Positions 44,077 through 55,345 of a DNA stretch of 64,000 nucleotides are shown here, in pieces. Each line of letters starts with the position of its first letter. Positions within the stretch are counted from its first letter, which is position 1. Position numbers and translations under genes: made by a program. The notes beneath the pieces were generated by a model. The model did no database searches. It worked only from the letters and a program-made list of their open reading frames with translations, and had not been told where the DNA came from. The stretch comes from an uncultured Latescibacterota bacterium (lineage in GTDB: Bacteria; Latescibacterota; UBA2968). The stretch is taken from the NCBI GenBank assembly GCA_958295785.1, contig OY282377.1:1626394-1690393 (forward strand). The letters are read 5' to 3'.

Positions 44077-46215
44077 ATGTTGCATCGCTTAAAAACGCTT
44101 CTGCCCGCGGGGCTGATCGCCTTGTATGCCTTTGCACAATGCGGTCAACCCGCGCCTGTACCTGCGCCATCGCCGCCCAAATACACCGGCGATCTTCCAG
44201 CATTGCAGGCGCGCGGCGCGTTGCGCGTGATCGTCCGCCCGGACCTGATCGCCTATATGCCCCGCAATGCGGAACAGGTGACGCTGGACTACGACATCGC
44301 CCGCGGCTTGGCCGATGCACTCAAGTTGAAACTCGAGAGTGTAACGGTCAAAAATTACGCCGAGATGATGGAGAAATTGCTCGGAGGCGAGGGCGATATC
44401 GTGGCCGCCAGCCTGACGATTACGCCAGAGCGCGTGAAGCGTGCGGCGTTTTCCGTGCCGTATCTCTACGTGGATGAATACCTGATTACAGCATCTCGTG
44501 ACAGCCTGCCCGAGACCATAGCCGATCTCGCTGGTATGGATATCCATGTGCGACAGTCCAGTTCGTTTTACCAAACCCTGGTCGATATCCAGCAGCAGGT
44601 GCCATCTTTGCACATCCACGCCGTACCGGAAACGCTCAATGTCGAAGACCTGATGGAAGGGGTTGCGCGCGGCAAATACGCAGCGACCGTATCCGATGCC
44701 CATATCTGGCACACCTTGTCCAACTATTACGACAACTTGGTCACGCCGCTGGTGCTGGCCGAAAATCGCCCGCTCGCCCTGATGATGCGGCCCGGCGATG
44801 TGAAGCTCAAAGCAAAGGTGGATGAGTACCTGCTCGCGCATCATTTCACGCGCTATCGGCAACAGACATTTACCGACGACCTGAGCGGCCTGAAAAAACG
44901 CCGTCGGTTGCGGATGATCACGCGCAACAATGCCATGACGTATTTTATTCACCGAGGGCGCCAGGTGGGGTTCGAATACGAGTTGATGAAAAAGTTCGCC
45001 GCGCAGCACGACTTGCGCCTCGAAATCGTCATTCCGGACAGCCACGCCGAACTGTTCTCGTATTTGAACGCGGGCAAGGGCGATGTCGTGGCCGTGGCAA
45101 TGACCATCACCCCTGAACGACAAGCGCGAGTCGCATTTACGCGGCCCTATAACGAGGTGGATGAACTGGTGGTGGTGCATGCGGATCGAGATTCGATAAT
45201 TAGTCTTGGGGATTTGGCCGGGCGGACGGTGCATGTGCGCGCCAGTTCTTCGTTTTATTCCACGCTGACCGCGTTGCAAGATTCCATCGAGGGCCTCGAA
45301 ATCGCGCTGGTTCCCGACGATATCGAAACCGAAGATATTTTGGCCAGGGTGGAAGATGGCACGTATGACATCGCGATGTGCGACTCCAATTTGCTCGATG
45401 TGGAACGCGCTTATGGCCGCCGCATCAAAGCCGCTTTCAGCATCAAGCCCACGGCATTGGGCTGGGCCGTGCGAAAGGGCAACGCCGAATTGCTGGCCGC
45501 GCTCGACCAATACATAGCGAAAGAAAAGGGCGGTTTGTTTTTTAACATGATGAAAAAGCGGTATTTTAAGAACAAACGCGCGGTCTTCAGAGCCAAGGAT
45601 TCCCTGCGGGTCGATTTGGGCGGGCAGTTGTCGCCTTATGATGACCTCGTCAAAAAATACGCCAATCAATACGGGCAGGACTGGCGGTTGATCACCGCGC
45701 AGATGTACCAGGAATCCAAATTCGATCCCAAAGCCGTCAGTTGGGTCGGCGCGCAGGGCCTGATGCAGGTGATGCCGAGGACGGGGCGGCAGTTGGGATT
45801 TGTCAATCTCCAGGATCCGCGTGAAAGCATCCATGCTGGCGTGAAGTACATGCATCAACTCATCAACAGGTTCGATCCCAAGTTGCCGATGGACGTGCGG
45901 ATTCGCTTCGCGCTGGCTTCGTACAATGTCGGCTACGGCCATCTGCTCGACGCCCGCCGCTTGGCGCGGGAAAAGGGATGGGATGCCAACCGCTGGTTCG
46001 GCAATGTGGAACGGGCCATGCGCCTGCTCTCCCAACCGGCCTACTACAAACGGGCGCGATACGGCTTTTGCCGCGGCGGCCAACCCGTACACTACGTGGA
46101 AAATATCCAGAGTTTTTACGACGCCTATGTCGAAATCCTGAGCGCGGCGATACCTGCAACGCGCCCCCTCGGCGCGGGCCTCGTCGGATACCCACCCGCT
46201 ACAACCCATCGCTGA
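44077..46215 (+). CDS. MltF-like lytic transglycosylase with two solute-binding domains
   Basis: 712 aa from ATG 44077, after a perfect GGAGG. Signal peptide with a Cys at about 22 (FAQCG), possibly a lipoprotein. Then two consecutive SBP_bac_3-type domains (about 45-265 and 285-510) that resemble each other (ITPERVKRAAFSVPY and ITPERQARVAFTRPY), and a C-terminal SLT domain with the catalytic Glu in MYQESKFDPKAVSWVGAQGLMQVMP and the AYNVGYGH-like SYNVGYGHLLDA. MltF normally has one sensor domain, so this one is enlarged. It would cleave peptidoglycan glycan strands, likely controlled by bound muropeptides. Confidence 0.87.
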   Translation: MLHRLKTLLPAGLIALYAFAQCGQPAPVPAPSPPKYTGDLPALQARGALRVIVRPDLIAYMPRNAEQVTLDYDIARGLADALKLKLESVTVKNYAEMMEKLLGGEGDIVAASLTITPERVKRAAFSVPYLYVDEYLITASRDSLPETIADLAGMDIHVRQSSSFYQTLVDIQQQVPSLHIHAVPETLNVEDLMEGVARGKYAATVSDAHIWHTLSNYYDNLVTPLVLAENRPLALMMRPGDVKLKAKVDEYLLAHHFTRYRQQTFTDDLSGLKKRRRLRMITRNNAMTYFIHRGRQVGFEYELMKKFAAQHDLRLEIVIPDSHAELFSYLNAGKGDVVAVAMTITPERQARVAFTRPYNEVDELVVVHADRDSIISLGDLAGRTVHVRASSSFYSTLTALQDSIEGLEIALVPDDIETEDILARVEDGTYDIAMCDSNLLDVERAYGRRIKAAFSIKPTALGWAVRKGNAELLAALDQYIAKEKGGLFFNMMKKRYFKNKRAVFRAKDSLRVDLGGQLSPYDDLVKKYANQYGQDWRLITAQMYQESKFDPKAVSWVGAQGLMQVMPRTGRQLGFVNLQDPRESIHAGVKYMHQLINRFDPKLPMDVRIRFALASYNVGYGHLLDARRLAREKGWDANRWFGNVERAMRLLSQPAYYKRARYGFCRGGQPVHYVENIQSFYDAYVEILSAAIPATRPLGAGLVGYPPATTHR

Positions 46216-46291
46216 GTCCACGCTGTGGATAAAAAGTGGCATTGCCGATCACTTGGGCGGCGACCTTCTCGCGTCTTCAGGCCACTAACTA

Positions 46292-47296
46292 CTACTTCTG
46301 AACCAATTTCTCAAACTGAGAAGTCATTTTTTCCGCGAATCCATCCCCTTGCCGCACGATCATAAACGCGGCCAAGCCGCGGGCTTCTGCAAACGCAAAT
46401 CCCTTTTCCGGCCCCATCACGTTGATCGCCGTGGCCAAGCCATCGGCGTAGAGGCAACTTTGATGCACCACCGATACAGACGCCAAGCCATGCGTGATCG
46501 GCTGGCCTGTGCGCGGGTCAAGGGTATGCGAATACCGCACCCCGTCGCGTTCAAAATAATTGTGGTAATCGCCCGATGTCGCCATAGACATATTGTCCAG
46601 AGCCAGTGCTTTTTGAAGTCTGCCGTATTCCGCTGGCCTCGCAATGCCAACCCGCCAGCGTTGGCCGAGGTGATTGCGTCCCTTCGTCCGCAACTCGCCG
46701 CCGATTTCGACAAAATAGCGATTGATGCCCAAACTGTCCAGATAGGTCGCCACGCGGTCCACGCCAAAGCCCTTGGCTATCGCAGACAAATCGCAATAAA
46801 CCCCGGCGCTCTCTTTTTTGATTGCAGACGCAGACAGATCGACTTGAACCTTTTCGTGGCCCACCCGCGCTTTGCACGCCGCTATCGAGTCGGGCGGTGG
46901 CACGCGGTCGGGGATGGCGTTGGGACCAAAGCCCCACAAATTGACCAATGGCCCCACCGTGACGTCAAACGCGCCATTGGACCAAGTGCTGATTTTTTGG
47001 GCAATGCTCAAAACACGTGCAAAGTCCGGCGAGACGCCAACCCAGTCTGTTGAGCGCGAGCGGTTAAAGCGGCTGATCTCGGAATCCTCGCGATACGTGG
47101 ACATCTGGCGGTTCACCTCGTCCAATCGCGCATGGATCGCTCGGTGCAATACCTCTGCGTCTAACGCCATATCTTCGCGCGCGATCTTCACTTGAAACGT
47201 CGTCCCCATCGTCGGGCCAGAAATCGTTATCAGACGTTGCGGCTCACCACACCCGGCAAGGAGAACAGACAGCAATATCGGAAACACCCATCTCAT
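46292..47296 (-). CDS. apbE: FAD:protein FMN transferase ApbE
   Basis: 334 aa from ATG 47296, beginning with a lipoprotein signal (LLSVLLAGCGE). ApbE motifs: GTTFQVK, NRQMSTYREDSEISRFN, GAFDVTVGPLVNLWGFG, DLSAIAKGFGVDRVA and the metal-binding HTLDPRTGQP. It attaches FMN to Thr of NqrB and NqrC. It is the last gene of the nqr operon, 76 bp after nqrF, which is the usual arrangement and supports this role. Confidence 0.93.
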   Translation of the reverse strand: MRWVFPILLSVLLAGCGEPQRLITISGPTMGTTFQVKIAREDMALDAEVLHRAIHARLDEVNRQMSTYREDSEISRFNRSRSTDWVGVSPDFARVLSIAQKISTWSNGAFDVTVGPLVNLWGFGPNAIPDRVPPPDSIAACKARVGHEKVQVDLSASAIKKESAGVYCDLSAIAKGFGVDRVATYLDSLGINRYFVEIGGELRTKGRNHLGQRWRVGIARPAEYGRLQKALALDNMSMATSGDYHNYFERDGVRYSHTLDPRTGQPITHGLASVSVVHQSCLYADGLATAINVMGPEKGFAFAEARGLAAFMIVRQGDGFAEKMTSQFEKLVQK

Positions 47297-47371
47297 CGCG
47301 CATCTCGCAAAAGAAAAGCGGAGGCCGGCACATCGGCACTCCGCCATTTGTATTTCGCAGGTGGCAAACGC

Positions 47372-48622
47372 TTAACCGCCAAAATCGTCGAACAAAACGT
47401 TCTCGGGTTCCACGCCCAAATCGTCCAGCATGTTCAGGCAGGCCGTGAGCATCATCGGAGGGCCGCAAATATAATATTCGCAATCTTCGGGCGCGGGGTG
47501 GTCTTTCAAATACTCATCGTAGAGCACTTGGTGAATAAACCCGGTCAGGCCCGTCCAGTTGTCTTCTGGCATGGGATCGGACAGCGCGACATGCCATGTA
47601 AAGTTGTCGAAATCGCGCTGCAACCCGTCGAAATCATCCACGTAAAACATCTCGTTCAAACTGCGCGCGCCATACCAGAAGGTGATTTTGCGATCTGTGC
47701 CAATGCGTTTGAACTGGTCAAAAATATGCGACCGCATCGGCGCCATTCCCGCGCCGCCGCCAATGAAAATCATCTCCGCGTCTGTCTCTTTGGCAAAAAA
47801 CTCGCCATAAGGCCCCGAAATGGTCACGTCATCGCCGGGTTTCAAATCGAATGTCCAAGACGACATCTTGCCCGGCGGAATGCCCGTTGTGCCAGGCGGG
47901 GGAGACGCCACGCGGATGTTGAGCATGATGATCCCTTTTTCCTCGGGGTAATTCGCCATGGAATACGCGCGAAAAACCGGTTCGTCCACCGTGGAAATAT
48001 TGTCCCACACATTGAAGTGATCCCAGGTGCTGCGAAACCGATCTTCGCCATCGGCGGCTTTGATATCGAAGCCGCGGTAGTCAACTGTGTGCGGCGGGCA
48101 TTCGATCTGGATAAATCCCCCTGCGCGAAACCCCACATCTTCGCCCGGGGGCAGTTCGAGCACCAATTCCTTGATAAATGTGGCGACATTGTAATTGGAA
48201 TGCACCGTGCACTGCCACTTCTTCACGCTAAACACCTCGGCGGGCACTTCGATATTCATGTCGCCCTTTACGGTCACCTGACACGAGAGGCGGCATCCCT
48301 CCCGCGCTTCTTTGCGGTTGATGTGCGAACGCTCGGTCAGCAAAATATCGCCGCCCCCTTCGCGGATCGCCACCTTGCACTGACCACATGTGCCGCCGCC
48401 ACCGCACGCAGAAGACACAAAAATTTTGTTGTCGGCCAAGGTGTTGAGCAATTTGCCGCCCACGGGCACCGCGATGCTGCTGTCGGGATCGTCATTGATC
48501 ACAATGCGCGCCTGACCCGCCGCGACCAACCGCGATCTGGCAGCGAGAATGATCGCCACGAGTGCCAGCACAATGGTCGTGAACATCCCCACACCGAGTA
48601 GAATCAGCTTGACGTCGTCCAT
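47372..48622 (-). CDS. nqrF: Na+-translocating NADH:quinone oxidoreductase subunit F
   Basis: 416 aa from ATG 48622. One N-terminal span (7-28), a 2Fe-2S ferredoxin domain with Cys in [13 protein letters not shown] and GCRLSC, a FAD domain with RAYSMANYP, and an NADH domain with [11 protein letters not shown] and YICGPPMM. It accepts electrons from NADH and passes them inward to NqrD/E and NqrB. It lies 15 bp after nqrE. Full length for the family. Confidence 0.95.
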   Translation of the reverse strand: MDDVKLILLGVGMFTTIVLALVAIILAARSRLVAAGQARIVINDDPDSSIAVPVGGKLLNTLADNKIFVSSACGGGGTCGQCKVAIREGGGDILLTERSHINRKEAREGCRLSCQVTVKGDMNIEVPAEVFSVKKWQCTVHSNYNVATFIKELVLELPPGEDVGFRAGGFIQIECPPHTVDYRGFDIKAADGEDRFRSTWDHFNVWDNISTVDEPVFRAYSMANYPEEKGIIMLNIRVASPPPGTTGIPPGKMSSWTFDLKPGDDVTISGPYGEFFAKETDAEMIFIGGGAGMAPMRSHIFDQFKRIGTDRKITFWYGARSLNEMFYVDDFDGLQRDFDNFTWHVALSDPMPEDNWTGLTGFIHQVLYDEYLKDHPAPEDCEYYICGPPMMLTACLNMLDDLGVEPENVLFDDFGG

Positions 48623-48637
48623 ACCCTCTCCCCGTTG

Positions 48638-49246
48638 CTAAAGTTGAATCCCGGAAAAAAGCATAAAGGCCATTGCCATCAACCCCACGGTCATAAACGT
48701 AATGCCCAACCCGCGCAAGGCCGGCGGCACATTGCTGTATTTCATCTTTTCGCGCACCCCGGCCAGCCCGACAATGGCGAGTGCCCAACCCGCGCCACTG
48801 CCCAGGCCAAACACCACGCTCTCGGGAAAATTGAAATCGCGCTCGACCATCAGCAGTGACCCGCCCAAGATCGCGCAGTTCACCGTGATCAGGGGCAAAA
48901 ATATGCCCAAGGCGTTGTACAGACTGGGAACGTATTTGTCCAGCACCATTTCCAAAATTTGTATCATCGCGGCGATCACGCCGATGTACGTGACCAAGCC
49001 CAAAAACGTCAGATCGCCATCAAAACCGGCCCAGGCCAGCGCGCCTTCGGTCAGCACATGGTTAAAAATCAGATTGTTGATCGGCACGGTGATCGTCTGC
49101 ACCACAATGACCGCAATGCCCAGCCCAACCGCCGTTGTCACCTGCTTGGAAACGGCGAGATACGTACACATGCCCAAAAAGAAAGCAAGGGCCATGTTTT
49201 CCACAAAAACGGCTTTGACAAACAAGCTGATATAGTGTTCGAGCAT
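48638..49246 (-). CDS. nqrE: Na+-translocating NADH:quinone oxidoreductase subunit E
   Basis: 202 aa from ATG 49246 with six membrane spans. Conserved Cys-containing half-helices ([12 protein letters not shown] and TVNCAILGG) hold the Fe site shared with NqrD in known structures. One base separates its start from the nqrD stop, so translation is coupled. Confidence 0.95.
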   Translation of the reverse strand: MLEHYISLFVKAVFVENMALAFFLGMCTYLAVSKQVTTAVGLGIAVIVVQTITVPINNLIFNHVLTEGALAWAGFDGDLTFLGLVTYIGVIAAMIQILEMVLDKYVPSLYNALGIFLPLITVNCAILGGSLLMVERDFNFPESVVFGLGSGAGWALAIVGLAGVREKMKYSNVPPALRGLGITFMTVGLMAMAFMLFSGIQL

Positions 49247-49247
49247 T

Positions 49248-49931
49248 TTAGTCCTCTTCCACTTGTTCGGGTTTCCAAGCGCGCACGATCCAGATAAAGA
49301 AACCGATTAAGAAAAACGCACTCGGCGACAACAACATCAAGCCATTGGGCGTGTACCAGCCCCCTTCGGTGACGAGGTGCAAAACATCGACCCCCAAAAT
49401 TTTGCCCGACCCCAAGAGTTCGCGGAAAAACCCCACCGCAATCAGAATCGTACTGTAGCCCAAGCCATTGCCCACGCCGTCTAACAAACTGTGCATGGGC
49501 GGGTTTTTCGACGCGAACCCCTCGGCGCGCCCCATGATGATGCAGTTGGTAATGATCAACCCGACAAAAATGGACAACTGCTTGGAGATGCTGTAGGCAA
49601 ACGCCTGAATAAACTGATCGGCGATGATCACGAGCGCGGCGATGATGGTCATTTGAACGAGGATGCGGACGCTCGACGGAATGTGATTTCTGATCGCGCT
49701 GACCGACACATTGGAAAGTGCCAGCACAAAAATGACCGCCAACGACATCACGACAGACGTTTCCAGCTTGGTGGTCACTGCGAGCGCGGAACAAACCCCG
49801 AGCACCTGTCGCCCGATGGGATTGTCGTCAAAAACAGGCGTGAACAACAGGCTCTTGGCTTCTTTCGCCGTCAGCGGCGGCGACGAAGGTGCTTCTATGG
49901 CGCGTTCTTCGCGTTCGATCACTTCAGCCAC
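49248..49931 (-). CDS. nqrD: Na+-translocating NADH:quinone oxidoreductase subunit D
   Basis: 227 aa from ATG 49931, overlapping the end of nqrC by 8 bp. Six spans. The inverted-repeat Cys motifs [12 protein letters not shown] and [14 protein letters not shown] match the Fe-binding sites of NqrD/RnfE. The N-terminal extension of about 25 residues ([13 protein letters not shown]) is acidic and slightly long. Confidence 0.95.
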   Translation of the reverse strand: MAEVIEREERAIEAPSSPPLTAKEAKSLLFTPVFDDNPIGRQVLGVCSALAVTTKLETSVVMSLAVIFVLALSNVSVSAIRNHIPSSVRILVQMTIIAALVIIADQFIQAFAYSISKQLSIFVGLIITNCIIMGRAEGFASKNPPMHSLLDGVGNGLGYSTILIAVGFFRELLGSGKILGVDVLHLVTEGGWYTPNGLMLLSPSAFFLIGFFIWIVRAWKPEQVEED

Positions 49932-50721
49932 GACCCCCTCCTTGTTTTAGCGTTTTTAAGAATGGACCGTATCCCTCCTCGCCCAACCAATAATTGATCA
50001 TGTTGTGTACTCCGCGCGTGGTAATGGTCGCGCCCGATAGGCCATCGACTTGATATTGTGCTTTTGCACTTTTGGGATCGACCTGCCCTTTGATCACGGA
50101 AAGCACCACATTGCCCGCGTCGTCAAACGCCCGTTTGCCCGGCCACAACGCCTTCCATCGGGCATTATCGACCTCGCCCCCCAAGCCCGGGGTTTCGCCG
50201 TGTTCGTAAAACGCGATGCCCCGAATGCTTTTTAAGTCGTTGCCCAAAGACACAAACCCGTAGAGCGTGGACCACAGGCCATACCCGTAAATGGGCAAAA
50301 TAACGCGCTGCAATTTGTCGCCTTCCATCACCTGATACACGAAAATGTATTGCGGGCGGTTGCGGATATTGGCAATGTCTTCGCCCGGATCGACAGGCCG
50401 CCCAAACGCGGGGTCAACGGCCATCTTTTTTATTTCATACGTCCCCACGCGAATCCCTTCCGGGTAGTCTTCGGGGTTCAAAATCTGACCCGTGTCCAAT
50501 TGGATCAGCAAGGGCACGACCTTGTTTTCGTAAACGGCCTGCACGTCAACAGACGGATCGTACAGCCCACCTGCGACCAAAATATTTTTTATCATGTCGA
50601 GGCGTTTGTTTTCCTTTTGGATCTCATCGAGCGACACCGCGGCCAACGACACGAAGAACGAACAGACCAGACACAGGGCAACCGCAACAAAGATCGTTTT
50701 TTTGATGCTGTCATTTTGCAC
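49924..50721 (-). CDS. nqrC: Na+-translocating NADH:quinone oxidoreductase subunit C
   Basis: 265 aa from GTG 50721, chosen for the AGGAGA site and family start ([15 protein letters not shown]); it overlaps nqrB by 11 bp. One N-terminal span, then a periplasmic FMN-binding domain. The flavinylation motif SGATITT is near residue 230; ApbE would attach FMN to a Thr there. Typical length. Confidence 0.94.
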   Translation of the reverse strand: MQNDSIKKTIFVAVALCLVCSFFVSLAAVSLDEIQKENKRLDMIKNILVAGGLYDPSVDVQAVYENKVVPLLIQLDTGQILNPEDYPEGIRVGTYEIKKMAVDPAFGRPVDPGEDIANIRNRPQYIFVYQVMEGDKLQRVILPIYGYGLWSTLYGFVSLGNDLKSIRGIAFYEHGETPGLGGEVDNARWKALWPGKRAFDDAGNVVLSVIKGQVDPKSAKAQYQVDGLSGATITTRGVHNMINYWLGEEGYGPFLKTLKQGGGRG

Positions 50722-51913
50722 GGGCGAGTCTCCTCTTGATATTGCGGTTGATGAACACGCGGTCGATGATGGGCGCGAACACATTGCCGAACAAAATCGC
50801 CAGCATAATGCCTTCGGGATAGGCCGGGTTGGTCACGCGGATCAACACGGTCATCACGCCGATCAACGCGCCGTACACCCACTTGCCGCCGCGCGTTGCG
50901 GTCGCGCTGACCGGATCGGTTGCCATAAATACCGTGCCAAATGCAAACCCGCCGATGACAAAATGCCACGCCGGAGACACGTTGAACATCGGGTTGGTCG
51001 CGCTGCCGACCCAGTTGAAAAACAACGCGGACCCCACCATCCCGAGTGTGACGCCGGCCATGATTTGCCACGAACCCACGCGGGTCAAAATCAACACGGC
51101 CGCGCCGAGCAAACAGCAAAGCGTGGAGGTCTCACCCATCGATCCGGGGATCAGGCCCACAAACGACTCCCACCACGTATAGGAAAAATCCATCTGTTGC
51201 GGATCGGCATACGCGGCCAGCGGCGTGGCCTGACTGTAGCCATCGACAGCCACCCAAACCGCATCGCCCGAAATTTGCGCGGGATAGGCAAAATAGAGAA
51301 ATGCGCGGCCCGTCAGCGCGGGATTGAGGAAATTCATCCCCACGCCGCCGAAAATCTCTTTGCCGATGACCACGCCGAAAATGATGCCGAGCGCGACTTG
51401 CCACAGGGGAATCAGCGGCGGCAATGTCAGCGGAAACAGCGTGCTGGTCACGAGAAAGCCCTCGTTGATCTCGTGTTTGCGAATCGTGGCAAACACGGCT
51501 TCGCACAGGCCGCCCGCGGCCACGGTCATCAGTTGCACGGGCACAAAATAGATCGCGCCTATCGCAAAACAACTCAGCACGTCATTGGGTTGGAACGACA
51601 AGCCCAAGGCGTGGGCGATCCAAATATGCCAATCGCCCGTGCCCATTGCGCCGATATTTTGATAGGCCAGGCTCGCTTGCAGGCCCGTATTGTACAGGGC
51701 CATCAAAATGCACGGTTGCAACGACAGCACCACCGTAATCATCATCCGCTTCAAGTCCATGCCATCGCGCACATGGGCATCGGCACGGGTCACTTCGCCG
51801 GGGGTATAGAGGAATGTATCGCCGGCCTCGTAAAACGGATACAGTTTCTCGAGCTTGCCACCTTCTTCAAAATGCTCGGCCTGTTTGTCGAGTAAATCGC
51901 GTAGGGGCTTCAC
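50711..51913 (-). CDS. nqrB: Na+-translocating NADH:quinone oxidoreductase subunit B
   Basis: 400 aa, start overlapping the nqrA stop at 51913. Ten or so spans. [16 protein letters not shown] holds the Thr that carries covalent FMN (equivalent to DPVSASFT of Vibrio). It also binds riboflavin and quinone in known complexes and forms the sodium path. Confidence 0.95.
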   Translation of the reverse strand: MKPLRDLLDKQAEHFEEGGKLEKLYPFYEAGDTFLYTPGEVTRADAHVRDGMDLKRMMITVVLSLQPCILMALYNTGLQASLAYQNIGAMGTGDWHIWIAHALGLSFQPNDVLSCFAIGAIYFVPVQLMTVAAGGLCEAVFATIRKHEINEGFLVTSTLFPLTLPPLIPLWQVALGIIFGVVIGKEIFGGVGMNFLNPALTGRAFLYFAYPAQISGDAVWVAVDGYSQATPLAAYADPQQMDFSYTWWESFVGLIPGSMGETSTLCCLLGAAVLILTRVGSWQIMAGVTLGMVGSALFFNWVGSATNPMFNVSPAWHFVIGGFAFGTVFMATDPVSATATRGGKWVYGALIGVMTVLIRVTNPAYPEGIMLAILFGNVFAPIIDRVFINRNIKRRLARAK

Positions 51914-53265
51914 TATCCTTCCTTTTCAATCTCGGTGAGGTTTTCGCGCAAAATGGGTCCAAAATCCATCTTGGACGAGCACGAAAACGTACACAATGCC
52001 AGGTCTTCCTCGTCCAATTCCAGAATGCCCAGGTTTTCGGCGTCGTCGAGGTCGCGGGTCACGAGTGCCCGAATCAAAAAATTGGGCAAAATATCCATGG
52101 GCATCACGTCGTCGTAATTGCCGTGCGGCACGAGGGCGCGATGGCTGCCATTCGTCGAGGTGGTCAATTTGAGGCGTTGGCCGAAAAACAATTTGGACAG
52201 GGCCAAATTCTTGATGGTGAAAAAATCCAGCCCGAGCGTGAGCCAGCCCAAAAACGCGCGTTTGTTGCCTTCCTCAAGTGCCGTAATCTGTTGGTGATAC
52301 CGCCCCAAAAACGCGCGGGCTTCGTCTGCTTTGCGCCCGGAGAGCACAGAGCCGCTGATGACGCGATTTTCGACATTGTCGAGTTCGCCCGAGGTCAGAT
52401 CCTCGAGGGACGCGCCCAGGCGCGTGCGGATCAATCGGGGGTGTTTCACCGTGGGGCCGCCCAAAGACACCACGCGCTCGGTCATAATCCGCCCAGTTGA
52501 GAACAGATGCCCCCATGCGATCACATCCTGAAGCCCGATGTGCCAGACTGTTTTGTTGCGATGCACGGGGTCCAAAAAGTGGATGTGCGTCCCCACCAAG
52601 CCGGCCGGATGCGGCCCGGAAAACTCTTCGACTTGCACGCGGTCAGAATTGACTTCGGGCAATGCCAACTCGGGGGACTTGCACACAAAAACCGTCCCAT
52701 CTATGAGTTTTGAGACGATCTCCAAGCCCAGTGCAAAATGTTTTTCTCGCCCTGCCGTGACCCGCGCCATGTCGGCTGCCAAGGGGTTGGTGTCCATGGC
52801 ATTGACAAAAATGGATCGCGCCTCTGTCGCCGGGTCAGCCACTTTGCCAAATGGCCGCGCCCTCAGGGCCGTCCACTGCCCCGAATCCACGAGTTGTTTT
52901 TTCACCGCCTCCGGAGCCAGATGCCCAATCGCATCTTCCGAATGAGCTTCAAAGGTGACCTCATCGCTGCCATCCAAGCGAATTGCCACAGACAAAAACG
53001 CGCGTTTTGCACCCCGATGAATGGCGACCACTTCGCCCGCGCCGGGCGACGTATATTGCACGCCCGCCATTTTTTTGTCCGTGAACAACACATCGCCGAG
53101 TTTGACGCGATCCCCCACTTGCGCCACCATTGTGGGCCGCATGCCCACGTAATCTTCACCCAAGAGGGCCACCGTCTGAACGGGCTTGCCGTTTTGCACC
53201 GCCGATTGATCGGGCACGCCATCAAGGGGCAGATCGAGCCCCTTTTTAATTGTTGTCAATCCCAT
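51913..53265 (-). CDS. nqrA: Na+-translocating NADH:quinone oxidoreductase subunit A
   Basis: 450 aa from ATG 53265 with GAGGCG ahead. Soluble subunit with the family start ([15 protein letters not shown]) and core motifs ([35 protein letters not shown]). First gene of the nqrABCDEF-apbE operon. A 53-bp piece of it (53066-53118) is copied exactly at 57323-57375, upstream of the VPA1262-like gene. Confidence 0.95.
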   Translation of the reverse strand: MGLTTIKKGLDLPLDGVPDQSAVQNGKPVQTVALLGEDYVGMRPTMVAQVGDRVKLGDVLFTDKKMAGVQYTSPGAGEVVAIHRGAKRAFLSVAIRLDGSDEVTFEAHSEDAIGHLAPEAVKKQLVDSGQWTALRARPFGKVADPATEARSIFVNAMDTNPLAADMARVTAGREKHFALGLEIVSKLIDGTVFVCKSPELALPEVNSDRVQVEEFSGPHPAGLVGTHIHFLDPVHRNKTVWHIGLQDVIAWGHLFSTGRIMTERVVSLGGPTVKHPRLIRTRLGASLEDLTSGELDNVENRVISGSVLSGRKADEARAFLGRYHQQITALEEGNKRAFLGWLTLGLDFFTIKNLALSKLFFGQRLKLTTSTNGSHRALVPHGNYDDVMPMDILPNFLIRALVTRDLDDAENLGILELDEEDLALCTFSCSSKMDFGPILRENLTEIEKEG

Positions 53266-53680
53266 ATCGCCTCAATTTCCCTATAAAAAAAGCAACCACC
53301 CCTGTCGGTACAATCGGCCTTTGAGAAGGCGCGAGACAGACAGCGCAGTTGCATTGTGTTGGGACAATCAACACCTACATAGAGAGGAAACAAGTCCATT
53401 TCAATCCAAAAAAGAACAGACGCCAGCGCGAAACTGACGCGATATGTCGGTCAAAATTCCAATGGAGAACCAACCCTCCCGCTACGGAAATAATTTAGTA
53501 CAAGCCCTTTTAATTGTCAAGAAAAACGATTGGGATTTACGCAAGGCTTGTGGGGATAGCATAGCACTTTGCGTTTTTGAATCATCGCCTTACGCATCCA
53601 TTCCTAATTGGAGCACCGCGCAATACAACTGCTCGACCCGTTGCAAATCTCCAATGAGCACAATAACGGCGGCGAGGGCA
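53266..53680. other. Intergenic region upstream of nqr operon
   Basis: About 415 bp between nqrA and the stop of the 554-aa gene. Both flanking genes are on the minus strand, so this holds the nqr promoter. A TTTTTTTATAG stretch just upstream of nqrA is AT-rich enough for a promoter but no clear -35/-10 pair stands out. The plus-strand ORF starting at 53444 has no ribosome site and runs into the next gene's antisense. Confidence 0.5.
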
Positions 53681-55345
53681 TCAAGCGATTCTTCCGATGG
53701 CATTCATCTCCACATGCATCTCATTCACCGCATCAACCAGTTCCTGCCTTTGGCGTACAGCCCGTTCCAGTTCCTGCCACCTAGCGAACTGATCGAGAAC
53801 GGCGTCGAGGCGGTCTGTGTGTTTCAAGGCATTTGCCAAAATTGTTGGCGTTACGCCGTTGAGGTTTGCGCGAACACAGCATGTAGCCACCATGAGGTCA
53901 TCGCCACCCAACCGGGCGAGGTCTTTGGCGAGAAGTTCGCTGTAATCGTTGTTGATATCCACCACATCAGCATCGCCATGGCTTATCGCGGCGGCGTTGC
54001 CAAACACGAGGTAGTGCTGTTCGAACAGCCACCCGATGCGGGCCTCGATGCGCTCCACCAAGTTTGCCAAAGAAATCGTCAACCAGCATTCCAAGGTAGC
54101 GTCGAACACCTCCCGCCACAACTTTCCTGCTGCATTGAATCGCTCGTGCGGTTTCGAACATAACCAGTCCATGCCCGCGATGCCAACGGTAAGCAGGAAC
54201 GACGAGGGGGCAAAAGCATCACTATCCCGCGTTTGCAACCAATGCTGGGTACGTCGCCGTTGCTCGGCCAGTAAATCCCACGACTGCCGCCAGCGTTCAG
54301 ATGGTTTTTGTGTATTCGCCAGCAAATAGGCGCAACAGGATGCAGGAAGGCCCGATGTACTGTCGAAAATGGACTCAACCTCGAAGCCTGGATCCCGGTT
54401 AGCCAACAGGACATCCAGTCGCCGGAGGAGTTCTACGTCATCACCTGTTCCCTTGCCCCTTGAGCGGCGGCCCATCAGTTCCATCATAGCTAGTGCCCCA
54501 AGGCGCGGCGGAGGGGATTCGCCATCCGGCAACGCCTCGCCGCCTGTGGTCGGCGTGGCGGGAAGTTCCACCAACGCTGCTATATCAGCACTGACAACCC
54601 CTGCCTTCGAAAGACCTGCGACGATCCACGAGATTAGATCACTCTGCCGAAGATCCCTCGCATGAGGTTGATAGGCTCGCTGTCCGCGCTCGTCTCGCAC
54701 TTTCATCAAGAGCCACTGAGGGCCGAGGAAACGCCCGTCCGCCCGCGCCATAACAATGCCGCCGAGTTTCTCTATCCAAGTTGAAAGGATGGCCCTCACC
54801 TCGTCAGGTTCAGGCAATCCATCTGTGTCGAACTCTCCTGTCCGATGCGCTTTTTCCCATAGCCACTGACAATGATCCTCAGCGGTTTCCAACAGAAGAA
54901 AAGCCAATAAACTGCGATTCCAATGCCGCCCGTCCTCACTGCATGACGGCGCAACTGCCAGCGCGGCTTCGATCTTTTCGCGGTCGTGCAAAATAGTTGA
55001 GTGCCTTAAAACTTGGCGTATGGGATGCGGAAATCGAAAACGGTCCAAACAGCCAAGAACATTGGCTATGTCAACCTCCAAGAGGTTGGGAGCGATATCC
55101 AATTCGTCGAAATGCCCTGGATAATGATCTTGCTTTCGCCAAAGGTCGTCCAAGGGACAGCCAGTTCGCCACTCCTCAACTCGTTGTTCAAAGGCGTTGC
55201 TGTCCAGATAGTCATAGACGCCCTTACCCGGAGCCTTGTTGATTTTGTCAACCACCGCCTCAAGGTCCGAAAACGGCGCCGCGTTGTGCATCTTACTGGT
55301 GGTCTCAGAATACTCGGTGTGGTTATCAAGTAGATTATCGCGCAT
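53681..55345 (-). CDS. Large hypothetical protein of a VPA1262-associated locus
   Basis: 554 aa from ATG 55345 with a strong GGAGG seven bases ahead; an in-frame stop lies just upstream, so this start is firm. Mainly helical, with many Trp and Leu residues (HWNRSLLAFLLLETAEDHCQWLWEKAH, WDLLAEQRRRTQHWLQT), no membrane span and no motif I recognise. The C-terminus is a charged helix (FARWQELERAVRQRQELVDAVNEMH). It starts inside the preceding short ORF, so production may be coupled. It probably works with the PLD-like and VPA1262-like neighbours. Confidence 0.68.
   Translation of the reverse strand: MRDNLLDNHTEYSETTSKMHNAAPFSDLEAVVDKINKAPGKGVYDYLDSNAFEQRVEEWRTGCPLDDLWRKQDHYPGHFDELDIAPNLLEVDIANVLGCLDRFRFPHPIRQVLRHSTILHDREKIEAALAVAPSCSEDGRHWNRSLLAFLLLETAEDHCQWLWEKAHRTGEFDTDGLPEPDEVRAILSTWIEKLGGIVMARADGRFLGPQWLLMKVRDERGQRAYQPHARDLRQSDLISWIVAGLSKAGVVSADIAALVELPATPTTGGEALPDGESPPPRLGALAMMELMGRRSRGKGTGDDVELLRRLDVLLANRDPGFEVESIFDSTSGLPASCCAYLLANTQKPSERWRQSWDLLAEQRRRTQHWLQTRDSDAFAPSSFLLTVGIAGMDWLCSKPHERFNAAGKLWREVFDATLECWLTISLANLVERIEARIGWLFEQHYLVFGNAAAISHGDADVVDINNDYSELLAKDLARLGGDDLMVATCCVRANLNGVTPTILANALKHTDRLDAVLDQFARWQELERAVRQRQELVDAVNEMHVEMNAIGRIA

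Noticed and set aside
44089-46242. 717-aa minus-strand open frame
   Set aside because: Complete antisense of the MltF-like gene, a product of high third-position GC; the plus strand has all catalytic motifs.
47192-48601. 469-aa plus-strand open frame
   Set aside because: Antisense of nqrF; no signal for translation.
53444-54163. 239-aa plus-strand open frame
   Set aside because: Antisense to the 554-aa gene for most of its length and starts in a spacer without ribosome site.
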